From contig CAKTDC010000001.1 of NCBI GenBank assembly GCA_934541015.1, positions 62,001 to 126,000 of the forward strand: a DNA stretch of 64,000 nt, read 5' to 3'. The notes below the pieces were generated by a model. It did not search any database, was not told the origin of the DNA, and was given only the letters and a program-made list of their open reading frames with translations. A program made the translations under genes and the position numbers. This document shows, one piece after another, positions 7,922-18,141 of this stretch (position 1 is its first letter; each line of letters opens with the position of its first letter). This DNA comes from an uncultured Luteimonas sp. Its GTDB lineage: Bacteria; Pseudomonadota; Gammaproteobacteria; Xanthomonadales; Xanthomonadaceae.

Positions 7922-8563
7922 TCAGAAGCGGGTCACCCAGGCGACGCCGTAGACCAGCGGGTCGATCTCGGCCTTGCCGACGGTGATGCCGTTGACCGAG
8001 ACGTCGCTGCTGATGTCCGCCCAGCGCGCGTCGACGCGCAGCGCGCTGCGCCTGCTGACGGCGAAATCGATGCCCACGTGCGCCGCCAGGCCCCAGGAAT
8101 CGTCGAGCTTCAGGTCGGTGCCGGCGAGCGCGCCGGTGGTGTCCTCGCTGAAGAAGGTGGTGTAGTTGATGCCGGCGCCGACGAACGGGGTTGCCTTGCT
8201 CGCGTTGGCGAAGTGGTACTGCAGCGACACCACCGGCGGCAGGTGCCTGGTGCTGCCGACCTTGCCCACGCCGCGGATGTCGATGTCGTGCTGGAACGGC
8301 AGCGCGGCCAGCACCTCGATGCCGAGGTTGTCGCGGATGAAGTATTCGAACGTGATCGTCGGGCGCGCGCTGCTGCCGATTTCGGTCGGCGGCAGCGGGC
8401 CGAGGCCGAGCGCGGTGGCGTCGAGGCTGCCGTTGTCGGACTTGGGATCGACGTTGTGCACGCCGACGCCCAGGGTCCAGTCGCCGGCCGAACGGGCAGC
8501 GGCGGGAAGCGACAGGCCGAGTGCCGCCGCGAGCAGCAGCAGGCGGGGGAGGGTGGAATTCAT
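7922..8563 (-). CDS. OmpW-family outer-membrane protein
   Basis: 213 residues. The start MNSTLPRLLLLAAALGLSLPAAA is a clear signal peptide behind GGAGAACACC. The mature protein shows alternating beta strands and ends in WVTRF, a C-terminal Phe typical of outer-membrane barrels. Motifs FEYFIRDNLGIEV, PPVVSLQYHF and PFVGAGINYTTFF are characteristic of OmpW, an eight-stranded barrel with a hydrophobic lateral channel for small hydrophobic molecules. It lies 54 bp upstream (in transcription) of the S1/P1 nuclease gene, so the two may share a message, and is divergent from gap. Confidence 0.88.
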   Translation of the reverse strand: MNSTLPRLLLLAAALGLSLPAAARSAGDWTLGVGVHNVDPKSDNGSLDATALGLGPLPPTEIGSSARPTITFEYFIRDNLGIEVLAALPFQHDIDIRGVGKVGSTRHLPPVVSLQYHFANASKATPFVGAGINYTTFFSEDTTGALAGTDLKLDDSWGLAAHVGIDFAVSRRSALRVDARWADISSDVSVNGITVGKAEIDPLVYGVAWVTRF

Positions 8564-8676
8564 GGTGTTCTCCTTCGTGGGGAGCATATTTTCCGGCGGC
8601 CCCGGCCGACCCGCCTTGATCCTGATCATTGCGGGGGCGGGACGCTGGATTCCGGGCCAAAACCGGCCGCGGCTGC

Positions 8677-8682
8677 TAAAAT
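8677..8682 (+). promoter_or_regulatory. Candidate -10 box (TAAAAT) of gap
   Basis: TAAAAT lies 38 bp before the gap start codon in the divergent region between ompW-like and gap. No good -35 match is seen at the ideal distance, so this is a weak, position-based call. Confidence 0.35.
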
Positions 8683-8684
8683 GA

Positions 8685-9725
<1,041 letters not shown>

Positions 9726-9753
9726 TCCGCCGGTAGCGCCTGCCGATACCTGG

Positions 9754-9781
9754 AGCCCCGCCCCGGCGGGGCTTCTTGTTT
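9754..9781 (+). terminator. Rho-independent terminator after gap
   Basis: Stem AGCCCCGCC / GGCGGGGCT (9754-9773) followed by TCTTGTTTT. It lies 28 bp after the gap stop codon. Confidence 0.8.
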
Positions 9782-9838
9782 TCGGGCGGCTGGCGTTTAT
9801 CGTGGCCGCTGGCGCGCGCGGACGCGGGAGCGGTTGCG

Positions 9839-12565
9839 ATGGAAACCATGTTGGCCCTGCTGGTCCTGGTGCTGCTGGCGGTGCCGGTGCTGCTGGTCGT
9901 CGCGCTGGTCTGGGTGGTGGGGCTGAGGCGCCGGGTCGTTGAACTCGAGAACGCGGTTGCGGACCTGGACGCGCGCGCTGCGCGTGCCGAAGAGTCCGGC
10001 TGGCGGCAGGGGCGTGCGGAGGAACCCTCGCCGCAGCCGCCCGCGGAACCCGCGGTCCCGGAGGCGGTGGTTCCTGCGACCCGACCGCTGCAGGCGACCG
10101 CTGTGGACACCGTCGATCCCACGCCGCCGCCCGCGTCGGTGGTGATCCCGCCGCCGCTTCCGCCGAGGCCGCCGCCGGTCGCCGCCGTGGCCGGTCCGCG
10201 GATCGCGTCCCGGCGGCGGGCCGCGCCCGCGGCACCGGGAGCCGTGGAGGCGATGGCGCGCACGGTGAAGCGCTGGTTCACCGTCGGCAACGTGCCGGTC
10301 AAGGTCGGCATGCTGGTGCTGCTGGCGGGGGTGGCCGCCCTGCTCAAGTACGCCAGCGACCAGGGCTGGCTGCAGCTGCCGATCGAGCTGCGGCTGGCGG
10401 CGGTCGCGCTGGCGGCGCTGGCCGGCCTGGTGTTCGGCTGGAGGCAGCGCAGGGCCAGGCCGGCGTTCGCGCTGGCGCTGCAGGGCGGGACGATCGGCGT
10501 GCTGCTGCTGGTGGTGTTCGCGGCGTTCAAGCTCTATGGCCTGATCCCGGCCGCGGCGGCGTTCGGGTTGAGCGTCGTGCTGGTCGCGGGCCTCGGTGTG
10601 CTGGCGGTGCTGCAGGATTCGCGCACGCTGGCGGTGCTGGGCGTGCTGGCGGGCTTCCTCGCGCCGATCTGGCTGTCGACCGGCGCAGGCAGCCACGTCG
10701 CGCTGTTCTCGTACTACGCGGTGCTGAACGCGGCGGTGTTCGGCATCGCCTGGTTCAAATCGTGGCGGGTGCTCAACCTGCTGGGGTTCGCCTTCACCTG
10801 GGGCATCGGCACCCTGTGGGGCGTGCTGCTGTACTCGCCGGACAAGCTGGCCAGCACGCAGCCGTTCCTGGTGCTGTTCTTCGTGTTCTACCTGCTGATC
10901 CCGGTGCTGTTCGCGCGCAGGCGTCCGCCGGGCCGGCGCGACCTGGTCGACGGCTGCCTGCTGTTCGGCACGCCGCTGGTCGCGTTCTCGCTGCAGGCCG
11001 GGCTGCTCGCGGGCGCGCGCATGCCGCTGGCGTTCTGCGCGCTCGCCGTGGCGGCGGTGTATGCGCTGCTTGCGGGGGTGCTGCGCCGTCGCGAAGGGTA
11101 CGCGATCCTTGTCCAGGCGTACGCGGTGCTGGCCGTGGGCTTTGCCACCCTGGCGGTGCCGCTGGCGCTGTCGGCGAACGCCACCGCCAGCGTGTTCGCG
11201 CTCGAGGGCGCGGCGCTGGCGTGGCTGGGGCTGAAGCAGCGCAGGACGCTGCCGCAGCTGGCCGGCGCCGGGCTGCAGCTGGCGGCCGCGCTGGCATTTT
11301 CCGCGGGTGGGGGCGGCCGGGGTGTGGTGCTGCTGGCGCGGGAGGGGGCGACGGCGGTGGCCAACCCCGCCTTCATGGGCGCCCTGCTGATCGCCGTGGC
11401 CGGCCTCGCCGTCGCCTGGTGCTACCACCGCGCCCGCGCCTGGACGATCGCGCTGCCGTACTACCTGTGGGGTGTGCTGTGGTGGAGCTTCACCGGGCTG
11501 CGCGAGATCGTCGAATTCGCGCCGCGCGACCTGCGCGCCGATCTGGTCCTGGTGTTCCTGGCGCTGAGCGGCTGGCTGGCCGCCGAGGCCCACCGCCTGT
11601 GGCCGGCGCGCGCGCTGTCGGCGACCGTCCTGGCAGCGCTGCTGCTGGCGATCCCGGCCGGGCTGCTGCAGCACGTGACCCACGGACACCCCTTCGCGGG
11701 CACCGGCCTGCCGGCGTGGATCGCGTTTGCCGCGTTCGGCGTGCGCGCCCTGCTGTGCCTGCGTGCGGCCGTTGGACGCATCGCCGGCTGGGCGCAGTTC
11801 GCCTGGTGGCTGGTCTGGGCGTGGGCGCTGACCCTGTTCGGCGCCTGGCTGCCGGAGCGGTTCGATCTGGGCAGCGGCTGGCTGCTGGCCGCGATCGTCC
11901 TGCCCTGGGCCGGACTGGCGCTGGCCTCGGTCCGGGGCTGGCGCTGGCTGCGCCGCCCGCTGGGCGAGGCCTTCGACGGATACCGCACGGCTTTCCAGCT
12001 GACGGTGTTCGGCCTGCTGGGGCTGTGGTGGTGGCCGACCCAGCTGGCGGCCGGTGGTGCCTCGCCGCTGCCGTGGGTCCCGCTGCTCAATCCGCTGGAG
12101 CTGCTGCAGGCGGCGGTGCTGCTGCTGGCCGCGCGCTGGCTGTGGTCGGTGCAGGCGCCGGCGGCGCTGGCCGGGAGCCGGACCCTGCCGCTGTGGCTGG
12201 CGGGGTTCGTGATGGTCACTGTGGTGACGCTGCGCGCGGTGCACCACTGGGGCGGCGTGGCGTGGGGCGGCGCGCTGTGGGATTCGAGCCTGGCCCAGAC
12301 CAGCCTGACCGTGGTCTGGAGCCTGCTGGGCGTGGTCGGCTGGATCGTGGGGTCGCGGCGCGGCCATCGCGGACTGTGGCTTGCGGGCGCGGTGCTGATG
12401 GCGGTGGTGCTGGCCAAGCTGGTGTTCGTCGATCGCCAGCACCTGGGCAACCTGCTTGGCATCGGCTCGTTCCTGGCCTATGGCCTGCTGTGCACCGTGG
12501 TGGGCTGGTTTGCGCCGGCGCCGCCGAAGGACGAGATCGATCCGGCCGCGGAGGTTGACGCATGA
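9839..12565 (+). CDS. DUF2339 multi-spanning membrane protein
   Basis: 908 residues beginning METMLALLVLVLL. An N-terminal membrane anchor and a short coiled coil (RRRVVELENAVADLDARAARAEE) lead to a Pro-rich linker (about residues 55-125), then more than twenty predicted membrane segments to the end. This is the DUF2339 architecture; its biochemical role is unknown. It regularly sits between gap and pgk in Xanthomonadales and is followed by a DUF3999 gene, with ATGA overlap here. The conserved pairing suggests a two-protein membrane complex. No ligand or enzymatic motif was seen. Confidence 0.85.
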   Translation: METMLALLVLVLLAVPVLLVVALVWVVGLRRRVVELENAVADLDARAARAEESGWRQGRAEEPSPQPPAEPAVPEAVVPATRPLQATAVDTVDPTPPPASVVIPPPLPPRPPPVAAVAGPRIASRRRAAPAAPGAVEAMARTVKRWFTVGNVPVKVGMLVLLAGVAALLKYASDQGWLQLPIELRLAAVALAALAGLVFGWRQRRARPAFALALQGGTIGVLLLVVFAAFKLYGLIPAAAAFGLSVVLVAGLGVLAVLQDSRTLAVLGVLAGFLAPIWLSTGAGSHVALFSYYAVLNAAVFGIAWFKSWRVLNLLGFAFTWGIGTLWGVLLYSPDKLASTQPFLVLFFVFYLLIPVLFARRRPPGRRDLVDGCLLFGTPLVAFSLQAGLLAGARMPLAFCALAVAAVYALLAGVLRRREGYAILVQAYAVLAVGFATLAVPLALSANATASVFALEGAALAWLGLKQRRTLPQLAGAGLQLAAALAFSAGGGGRGVVLLAREGATAVANPAFMGALLIAVAGLAVAWCYHRARAWTIALPYYLWGVLWWSFTGLREIVEFAPRDLRADLVLVFLALSGWLAAEAHRLWPARALSATVLAALLLAIPAGLLQHVTHGHPFAGTGLPAWIAFAAFGVRALLCLRAAVGRIAGWAQFAWWLVWAWALTLFGAWLPERFDLGSGWLLAAIVLPWAGLALASVRGWRWLRRPLGEAFDGYRTAFQLTVFGLLGLWWWPTQLAAGGASPLPWVPLLNPLELLQAAVLLLAARWLWSVQAPAALAGSRTLPLWLAGFVMVTVVTLRAVHHWGGVAWGGALWDSSLAQTSLTVVWSLLGVVGWIVGSRRGHRGLWLAGAVLMAVVLAKLVFVDRQHLGNLLGIGSFLAYGLLCTVVGWFAPAPPKDEIDPAAEVDA

Positions 12566-13896
12566 AGGCTCTGAAGCTCCTGGTCCTGCTGCCGTGCATC
12601 GCGCTGGCGGCGGCCAGCGACGATTACGCGACGCAGTGGCCGCTGACGACGGCAGATGATGGCGGCGCCCACCGCATCGTGCTCGATGCCGGCGTGTACC
12701 GCGCGGCACGCGATGCCTCGCTCCGGGACGTGGACGTGCTCGACGCGTCGGGTACGCCGGTGCCCGCGTCGCTGTTCGCGCCGCAGACCGACGGCGACAC
12801 GCGCCGGATCGCGCTGCCGTGGTTTCCGCTGCCCGTGGAGGCGTCGGCGGCGGGTGAGGGCGTGATCCTGGACGTCGAACGCAATGCCGACGGCAGCCTG
12901 CGCCGCGTGGGCACCCGCGTGTCCGGAGCGGCTTCGCTGCCGGCGCGGGCGTCGTGGCTGGTGGATGCCAGCGCCGCGCCGGGCCGCATCGTCGCGCTGG
13001 AGCTGTCCTGGGAGCCCGGCGAAGGCGGGCTGGACGCGCGCTACCGCATCGACGCCAGCGACGACCTGCGCAACTGGCGGCCGCTGCAGGTGGACGCACC
13101 CCTGGTCGACCTGGCCCGCGGCGGTGAGCGCCTGCAGCAGCGCCGGATCGCGCTGGACACGCACGCGGCCTACCTGCGCCTGACCCCCAGCGGCGGACGC
13201 GGCTCGCCGACGCTCACCGCGGTGCATGCGCAGGTGGAGGCCGGAGGCGCGCCGGACCGGCACTGGCAGGAGCTGGCGGGGAGCCGGGCCGACGGCGGCA
13301 AGGCGGAGTTCGTGTACCTGCTCGACGGGCGCTTTCCGGTGGAAGCGGCCGACGTCCTGCTGCCGGGACACAGCGCCGGCGAATGGACCCTTTACAGCCG
13401 CGATGACGACAGCGCGTCCTGGCGCCTGCGCGCCGGGCCGTGGGTGTCCTGGCGGGTGGGTGCGGATGGCGCCGAACAGTCGGCGCCGCAGGCGCTGGCG
13501 CAGCGGGTGCGCGATCGGCAGTGGAAGCTGGTGGCTGCCGCGGAGGCAGGGCAAGTGCCGACGCTGCGCCTGGGCTGGCGGCCGGAGTCGCTGGTCTTCG
13601 TCGCGCAGGGCGAGCCGCCGTACCGGCTGGTCGCGGGCAGTGCGCGCGCAGCCCGTGCCGCCGCGCCGGTGCCGCAGCTGCTCGACGCGATCGGCCGGCA
13701 GCGCGGAGACGGCTGGCAGCCCTTGCCGGCGGTGGCGGGCGAGCCGCGGACCCTGGCCGGCGAAGCGGCCCTGCAGCCGGCGCCGCCGGAGCGCGACTGG
13801 CGCGCGTGGCTGCTGTGGGGGCTGCTGCTGGCGGGTGCGGCGCTGGTCGCCGGCTTCGCGGCTAGCCTGCTGCGCCAGTCCGCCAGCGGCAGCTGA
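12562..13896 (+). CDS. DUF3999 exported membrane-anchored protein
   Basis: 444 residues with an N-terminal signal ([18 protein letters not shown]), a long periplasmic beta-rich region and one C-terminal membrane segment ([22 protein letters not shown]). This topology and the segments [13 protein letters not shown] and [17 protein letters not shown] match DUF3999. The start codon overlaps the stop of the DUF2339 gene (ATGA), indicating translational coupling. Function is unknown. The arrangement suggests a periplasmic partner of the DUF2339 membrane protein, perhaps in envelope or sugar-related functions given its place beside glycolytic genes. Confidence 0.82.
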   Translation: MKALKLLVLLPCIALAAASDDYATQWPLTTADDGGAHRIVLDAGVYRAARDASLRDVDVLDASGTPVPASLFAPQTDGDTRRIALPWFPLPVEASAAGEGVILDVERNADGSLRRVGTRVSGAASLPARASWLVDASAAPGRIVALELSWEPGEGGLDARYRIDASDDLRNWRPLQVDAPLVDLARGGERLQQRRIALDTHAAYLRLTPSGGRGSPTLTAVHAQVEAGGAPDRHWQELAGSRADGGKAEFVYLLDGRFPVEAADVLLPGHSAGEWTLYSRDDDSASWRLRAGPWVSWRVGADGAEQSAPQALAQRVRDRQWKLVAAAEAGQVPTLRLGWRPESLVFVAQGEPPYRLVAGSARAARAAAPVPQLLDAIGRQRGDGWQPLPAVAGEPRTLAGEAALQPAPPERDWRAWLLWGLLLAGAALVAGFAASLLRQSASGS

Positions 13897-14044
13897 GCCC
13901 CCGGGCGCGGGCCGGTACACTTGGCGGTTGCGCGAGCCGATGCGGCGACCGCTGCCGGATGTGGCAGCTGCCGGAGCAACGGCAGGCGCACCGGACCTGC
14001 CGTGTTGGCCCGACTTTCTCCCCCCCATTGCTGTGAGTGACCCG

Positions 14045-15220
14045 ATGCCCATCCTCCGCATGACCGATCTCGACCTTGCCGGCAAGCGCGTGCTGATCCG
14101 GCAGGATCTCAATGTCCCCGTCGACGAGGAGGGCCGGATCACGTCCGAACAGCGCATCCTCGCCTCGATCCCGACGCTCAGGCTGGCGCTGGAGCAGGGT
14201 GCGGCGGTGATGGTCACCTCCCACCTGGGCCGCCCCAGGGAGGGCGAGTGGAGCGCGGAGGACTCGCTCGGGCCGGTGGCCGAACGCCTTTCGGCGCTGA
14301 TGCGGATCGAAGTGCCGCTGGTGCGCGACTGGGTCGATGGCGTCGAGGTGGCGCCGGGCAGGATCGTGCTGCTCGAGAACTGCCGCATGAACCCGGGCGA
14401 GGGCAGGGACGACGAGGCACTGTCGAAGCAGTACGCGGCGCTGTGCGACGTGTTCGTGATGGACGCCTTCGGCACCGCGCACCGCGCGCAGGCGTCGACC
14501 CACGGCGTGATCCGCCATGCGAAACAGGCGGCGGGCGGCCCGCTGCTGATGGCCGAGCTCGATGCGCTGTCCAAGGCCCTGGACAACCCCGCGCGTCCGC
14601 TGCTGGCCATCGTCGGCGGCAGCAAGGTCTCGACCAAGCTCGAGCTGCTGTCGAGCCTGGTGGACAGGGTCGACCAGCTGATCGTCGGCGGCGGCATCGC
14701 CAACACCTTCATCGCCGCGCAGGGCCACGGCGTGGGCAAGTCGCTGCACGAGCCGGACCTGGTCGACACCGCCAGGGAAATCATGGCCAAGGCGCGCGCG
14801 CGCGGCGGCGAGATTCCGGTTCCGGTCGACGTGGTCGTGGCCAGGCAGTTCCTGCCCGATGCCGAGGCCACGGTGAAGCCGGTCGACCAGGTGGGCGCTG
14901 ACGATCTGATCCTCGATATCGGCCCGGAAACCGCCGCGCGCTACGCGGCGCTGGCGGCGGCGGCCGGCACGGTGGTCTGGAACGGCCCGGTGGGCGTGTT
15001 CGAATTCGACGCCTTCGGCAAGGGCACCGAAACCCTGGCGCGCGCGATCGCGGCGTCGAAGGCGTTCTCCATTGCCGGGGGCGGCGACACCCTGGCGGCG
15101 GTGGACCGGTACGGCATCGCCCGCGACCTGTCGTACATCTCCACCGGCGGCGGCGCGTTCCTCGAATTCCTGGAAGGCAAGACCCTGCCTGCGGTGGCGG
15201 CGCTGCAGGCGCGCGGCTGA
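14045..15220 (+). CDS. pgk: Phosphoglycerate kinase
   Basis: 391 residues from ATG ([21 protein letters not shown]). Substrate-binding motifs [12 protein letters not shown] and TSHLGRP (phosphoglycerate site) and the nucleotide-binding GGSKVSTK and GGGDTLAA are present. Catalyses 1,3-bisphosphoglycerate + ADP to 3-phosphoglycerate + ATP in the cytoplasm. A GTG four codons upstream is a possible alternative, but the chosen ATG gives the family N-terminus. Separated by about 150 bp from the DUF3999 gene and by 106 bp from pyk. Confidence 0.96.
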   Translation: MPILRMTDLDLAGKRVLIRQDLNVPVDEEGRITSEQRILASIPTLRLALEQGAAVMVTSHLGRPREGEWSAEDSLGPVAERLSALMRIEVPLVRDWVDGVEVAPGRIVLLENCRMNPGEGRDDEALSKQYAALCDVFVMDAFGTAHRAQASTHGVIRHAKQAAGGPLLMAELDALSKALDNPARPLLAIVGGSKVSTKLELLSSLVDRVDQLIVGGGIANTFIAAQGHGVGKSLHEPDLVDTAREIMAKARARGGEIPVPVDVVVARQFLPDAEATVKPVDQVGADDLILDIGPETAARYAALAAAAGTVVWNGPVGVFEFDAFGKGTETLARAIAASKAFSIAGGGDTLAAVDRYGIARDLSYISTGGGAFLEFLEGKTLPAVAALQARG

Positions 15221-15326
15221 GCGGAAGCGGGCGCGGGCGCAAGCGACGCATGGGCGTCGTGCCCCTGGGCTAGGATAGGCGCCGCACCGCTGCCCGGCGC
15301 TGCCCGCCAACCCGTCGAGTCCCGTC

Positions 15327-16793
15327 ATGTCCGAGCACCGCCGTCGCACCCGCATCCTTGCCACGCTCGGGCCGGCCACCGACGCGCCGGGCGTACTCGA
15401 AGCGATCCTGCGCGCGGGCGTGGACGTGGTGCGGCTGAACTTCTCGCACGGCGATCCGTCCTCGCAGGCGGCCCGTGCCGATTCGGTGCGCGAAGCGGCG
15501 CGCCGCGTGGGCAAGGAGATCGGGATCCTGGCCGACCTGCCCGGCCCGAAGATCCGCGTGGAGACCTTCGCCGAGGGCCGCGTCTCGCTGCGTGCCGGGG
15601 AGCGCTTCGACCTGGTGGCAAGCGCCCATGCGCCGGCCGGGACGCAGCACGAGGTGGGCGTGAGCTATCTCGGCCTGCCGCAGGATCTGGCGCCGGGCGA
15701 CGTGCTGCTGCTCGATGACGGCCTGGTGCAGCTGCGGGTCGAGCGGATCGAGGGCGAGCGCATCGTCAACACCGTGCTCAACGACAGCGTGCTGTCCAAC
15801 CGCAAGGGGCTGAACAAGCTCGGCGGGGGGCTGTCGCTGGGCGCCCTCACCGAGCGCGACCGCGAGCTGATCGCGGTCGCCGCCGGCATCGGCGTGGACT
15901 TCATCGCCGTGTCGTTCTGCCGCAACGCGGCCGACATGAACGAGGCCCGGGCGATCGCGCAGTCGCACGGCAGCGATGCCGCGGTGGTGTCGAAGATCGA
16001 GCGCGCCGAGGCGATCGAGAACCTGGCCGAAATCATCGACGCCAGCGACGTGGTGATGGTCGCGCGCGGCGACCTGGGCGTGGAGATCGGCGACGCCGAG
16101 CTGCCGGGCCTGCAGAAGAAGATCATCCGCGAGTCGCTGGCGCGCAACAAGGTGGTGATCACCGCCACCCAGATGCTGCAGTCGATGGTCGACAGCCCGA
16201 TGCCCACCCGCGCCGAGGTGCTCGACGTGGCCAACTCGGTGATCGACGGCACCGACGCGGTGATGCTCTCGGCCGAGACCGCGGCCGGCCGCTTCCCGCT
16301 GCGTGCGGTCGAGGCGATGGTGCGCGTGTGCATCGGCGCCGAGCGCCAGTTCGCCCACGACACCGATTTCGAGAAGGCCCAGCGCGGCCTGGAGCGGGCC
16401 GACCAGGCGATCGCGATGGCCACCATGTTCCTCAGCGAACACATCGGCGTGGCCGCGATCGTGGCGATGACCGAAACCGGCGGCACCGCCCGCTACCTGT
16501 CCCGCTTCCGCGCCGGCCCGCCGATCTACGCCTTCACCCACTCCGAAGGCGCCCGCCACCGCATGGCGATGATGCGCGACGTGTTCCCGATGGACTACGA
16601 CAGCCGCGGCCAGACCCCGCGCGAGGCCGCGCGCGGCAGCATCGCCAGGCTGGTGGAAGCGGGCCTGCTGGCGCCGGGCGACCGCGTGGTGTTCACCAGC
16701 GGCGAGCACATGGAAACCAAGGGCGCCACCAATACCCTGCGCCTGCTGCAGGTGGGCGAGGACGGCAAGGCCGAGGGACTGGGGGAGCTGTAG
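15327..16793 (+). CDS. pyk: Pyruvate kinase
   Basis: 488 residues, usual length. The start MSEHRRRTRILATLGPATD is the family N-terminus; VVRLNFSHGD, the catalytic-lysine segment AAVVSKIERAEA and MVARGDLGVEI (divalent metal site) follow. The C-terminal allosteric domain is complete (IVAMTETGGTARYLSRFRA, then VFTSGEHMETKGATNTLRL). Converts phosphoenolpyruvate and ADP to pyruvate and ATP. In related genomes fba follows closely; here an AT-richer insert separates them. Confidence 0.96.
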   Translation: MSEHRRRTRILATLGPATDAPGVLEAILRAGVDVVRLNFSHGDPSSQAARADSVREAARRVGKEIGILADLPGPKIRVETFAEGRVSLRAGERFDLVASAHAPAGTQHEVGVSYLGLPQDLAPGDVLLLDDGLVQLRVERIEGERIVNTVLNDSVLSNRKGLNKLGGGLSLGALTERDRELIAVAAGIGVDFIAVSFCRNAADMNEARAIAQSHGSDAAVVSKIERAEAIENLAEIIDASDVVMVARGDLGVEIGDAELPGLQKKIIRESLARNKVVITATQMLQSMVDSPMPTRAEVLDVANSVIDGTDAVMLSAETAAGRFPLRAVEAMVRVCIGAERQFAHDTDFEKAQRGLERADQAIAMATMFLSEHIGVAAIVAMTETGGTARYLSRFRAGPPIYAFTHSEGARHRMAMMRDVFPMDYDSRGQTPREAARGSIARLVEAGLLAPGDRVVFTSGEHMETKGATNTLRLLQVGEDGKAEGLGEL

Positions 16794-16989
16794 GCGCGCT
16801 TCCGTGCTTGCGGGGGCGGCCAGGCGCGATTGCCGGGATTGCCGCAGCCGGCCTCTGCGGGAGACGTGGCTTCCTGTGCGCCCAGTGATGCGCGATCGCT
16901 ACGGCCTGCACCTGCGCGAAGGCAGCGCATATGCAGATGCGTCGTCGGCAAAATGTGAATAGTCAATGATTGATTAGGATTGTCAGGGT

Positions 16990-17007
16990 AGGCCGGATAT
17001 CCGGCCT
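16990..17007. repeat. Perfect 18-bp palindrome at the edge of the AT-rich insert
   Basis: AGGCCGGATATCCGGCCT lies in an otherwise AT-rich stretch 68 bp before the M23 lipoprotein start. It could be an operator, the remnant of a terminator stem after pyk, or an insertion-boundary mark. No T-run follows it on either strand. Confidence 0.6.
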
Positions 17008-17074
17008 GCCATGATAATCAAGTTTAATAATATACTGCGGTTGAATTTTTCAATTGTGTAATAAATTATTGATC

Positions 17075-17287
17075 ATGTCACTCAAGAAAATGACTACCTA
17101 TAGTAGGTTATTGGCTACCGTCATTGCGCTTTGCTTGTTGGCGTCCTGCAACGCTGGATCGATGAATGAAAAATGCGATGAAATATGGAATGAAATAAAT
17201 AGTAGTTCTTATGCAGGGATAAGAGCGAACTACTTTTTTTTCGCTGGGCGCCAGAAGAATATGGAGGCAGGTGGGTTTTGGATGTGA
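17075..17287 (+). CDS. Lipoprotein signal and N-terminal part of a frameshifted M23-type protein
   Basis: 70 residues from ATG 17075 (MSLKKMTTYSRLLATVIALCLLASC), a lipoprotein signal with lipobox LLASC. The mature part (NAGSMNEKCDEIWNEINSS...) ends at a stop at 17285. At 17234-17241 there is a run of eight T. A -1 shift there would continue YFFFRWAPEEYGGRWVLDVKK into the next frame, which encodes the M23 domain and is open from 17206. That joined sequence reads naturally, so this is most likely the first part of one broken or slippery gene. Codon use is AT-richer than in the neighbours. Confidence 0.55.
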   Translation: MSLKKMTTYSRLLATVIALCLLASCNAGSMNEKCDEIWNEINSSSYAGIRANYFFFAGRQKNMEAGGFWM

Positions 17288-18141
17288 AGAAGAGCGGAGT
17301 TAGTCCCGCCTATCTTCTGGTAAAAAAAATCAATATCGATATAGATGGTGTCGAGCCCGGAAAAATCATAGAGACCACCGATCGGAATCAGATATTCGAG
17401 TCGACCCACTTCAGTGAGCGCACTCCATTTGAACTATCGTCAAATTCCTCGTTTTCTATTGTTGGCGATGAGGTCATTCCGTGGGCCATGAAGGAAAGAT
17501 TGGTCGTGGATTTTCCGGTTCAAGGCGGGGGGCATATCATGCAAGCGGATGGCGTGAAAGACGATGATTACATGATAAGCGCTTCCCACAGCAAAGAGGG
17601 TGGGCTGTTCCATGCGGTGGATATTGTGGCCGACATGGGAGAACGGGTGGTGGCTGCGGGGCCGGGAGTGGTTGTTTCTGTGCAGGATGGTTATCCGGAT
17701 GCGGGGTGCGACGATTCGAGATTCGGGATGTATGACAACAGAGTTATTGTTCTTCATGAAGATGGTTTGGAGGCAACTTACGGCCATCTCATGAAGGGCT
17801 CCGTTTCCGTCTCTCCCGGGGGTCGCGTGGAGGCAGGTGAGATGATAGGTAAGGTTGGAAACTCCGGAGCGTCTTTTGTTCCCCATCTGCATTTTCAAGT
17901 TGGGGGGATGAACAGTCATGGCTACATGACTTTCCCACTGAAGTTCCGATGCGGTGGAAAGAAAAAAATTCCTGAGGTTGGACATGTTTTATGTGACCTG
18001 ATGAGCCCCGACCCTCAGCCGCCAGTCGCAGGATCTGCGTCTCCCCCGGTGCAGGATGGGGATCGGATGGGAGAGTTCAAGTCGGTCGAGCCGACGAAAA
18101 TTATGTGTACGGGAAGCAGAATTGCACAAACCTCATGCTAG
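17278..18141 (+). CDS. M23-family peptidase domain protein, C-terminal part of the frameshifted gene
   Basis: 287 residues if read from TTG 17278 (GGAGG ten nt upstream), or a GTG two codons later. Residues from about 110 to 225 form an M23/LytM peptidoglycan endopeptidase domain: VDIVADMGERVVAAGPGVVVS, YGHLMKGS and PHLHFQV are recognisable. In the first zinc motif the His is one place closer to the Asp than usual (FHAVD rather than HxAVD), so one zinc ligand may be displaced or lost. The upstream frame supplies a lipoprotein signal, so the intact ancestor was probably a lipid-anchored or exported hydrolase. The 3' end overlaps the next gene. Sited in an AT-richer insert inside the glycolytic cluster. 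Confidence 0.7.
   Translation: MDVKKSGVSPAYLLVKKINIDIDGVEPGKIIETTDRNQIFESTHFSERTPFELSSNSSFSIVGDEVIPWAMKERLVVDFPVQGGGHIMQADGVKDDDYMISASHSKEGGLFHAVDIVADMGERVVAAGPGVVVSVQDGYPDAGCDDSRFGMYDNRVIVLHEDGLEATYGHLMKGSVSVSPGGRVEAGEMIGKVGNSGASFVPHLHFQVGGMNSHGYMTFPLKFRCGGKKKIPEVGHVLCDLMSPDPQPPVAGSASPPVQDGDRMGEFKSVEPTKIMCTGSRIAQTSC

Noticed and set aside
9797..13099. 1100-codon minus-strand frame opposite the DUF2339/DUF3999 genes
   Set aside because: Arg/Gln/Pro-rich composition typical of a shadow; the plus-strand genes have clear families, coupling and start sites.
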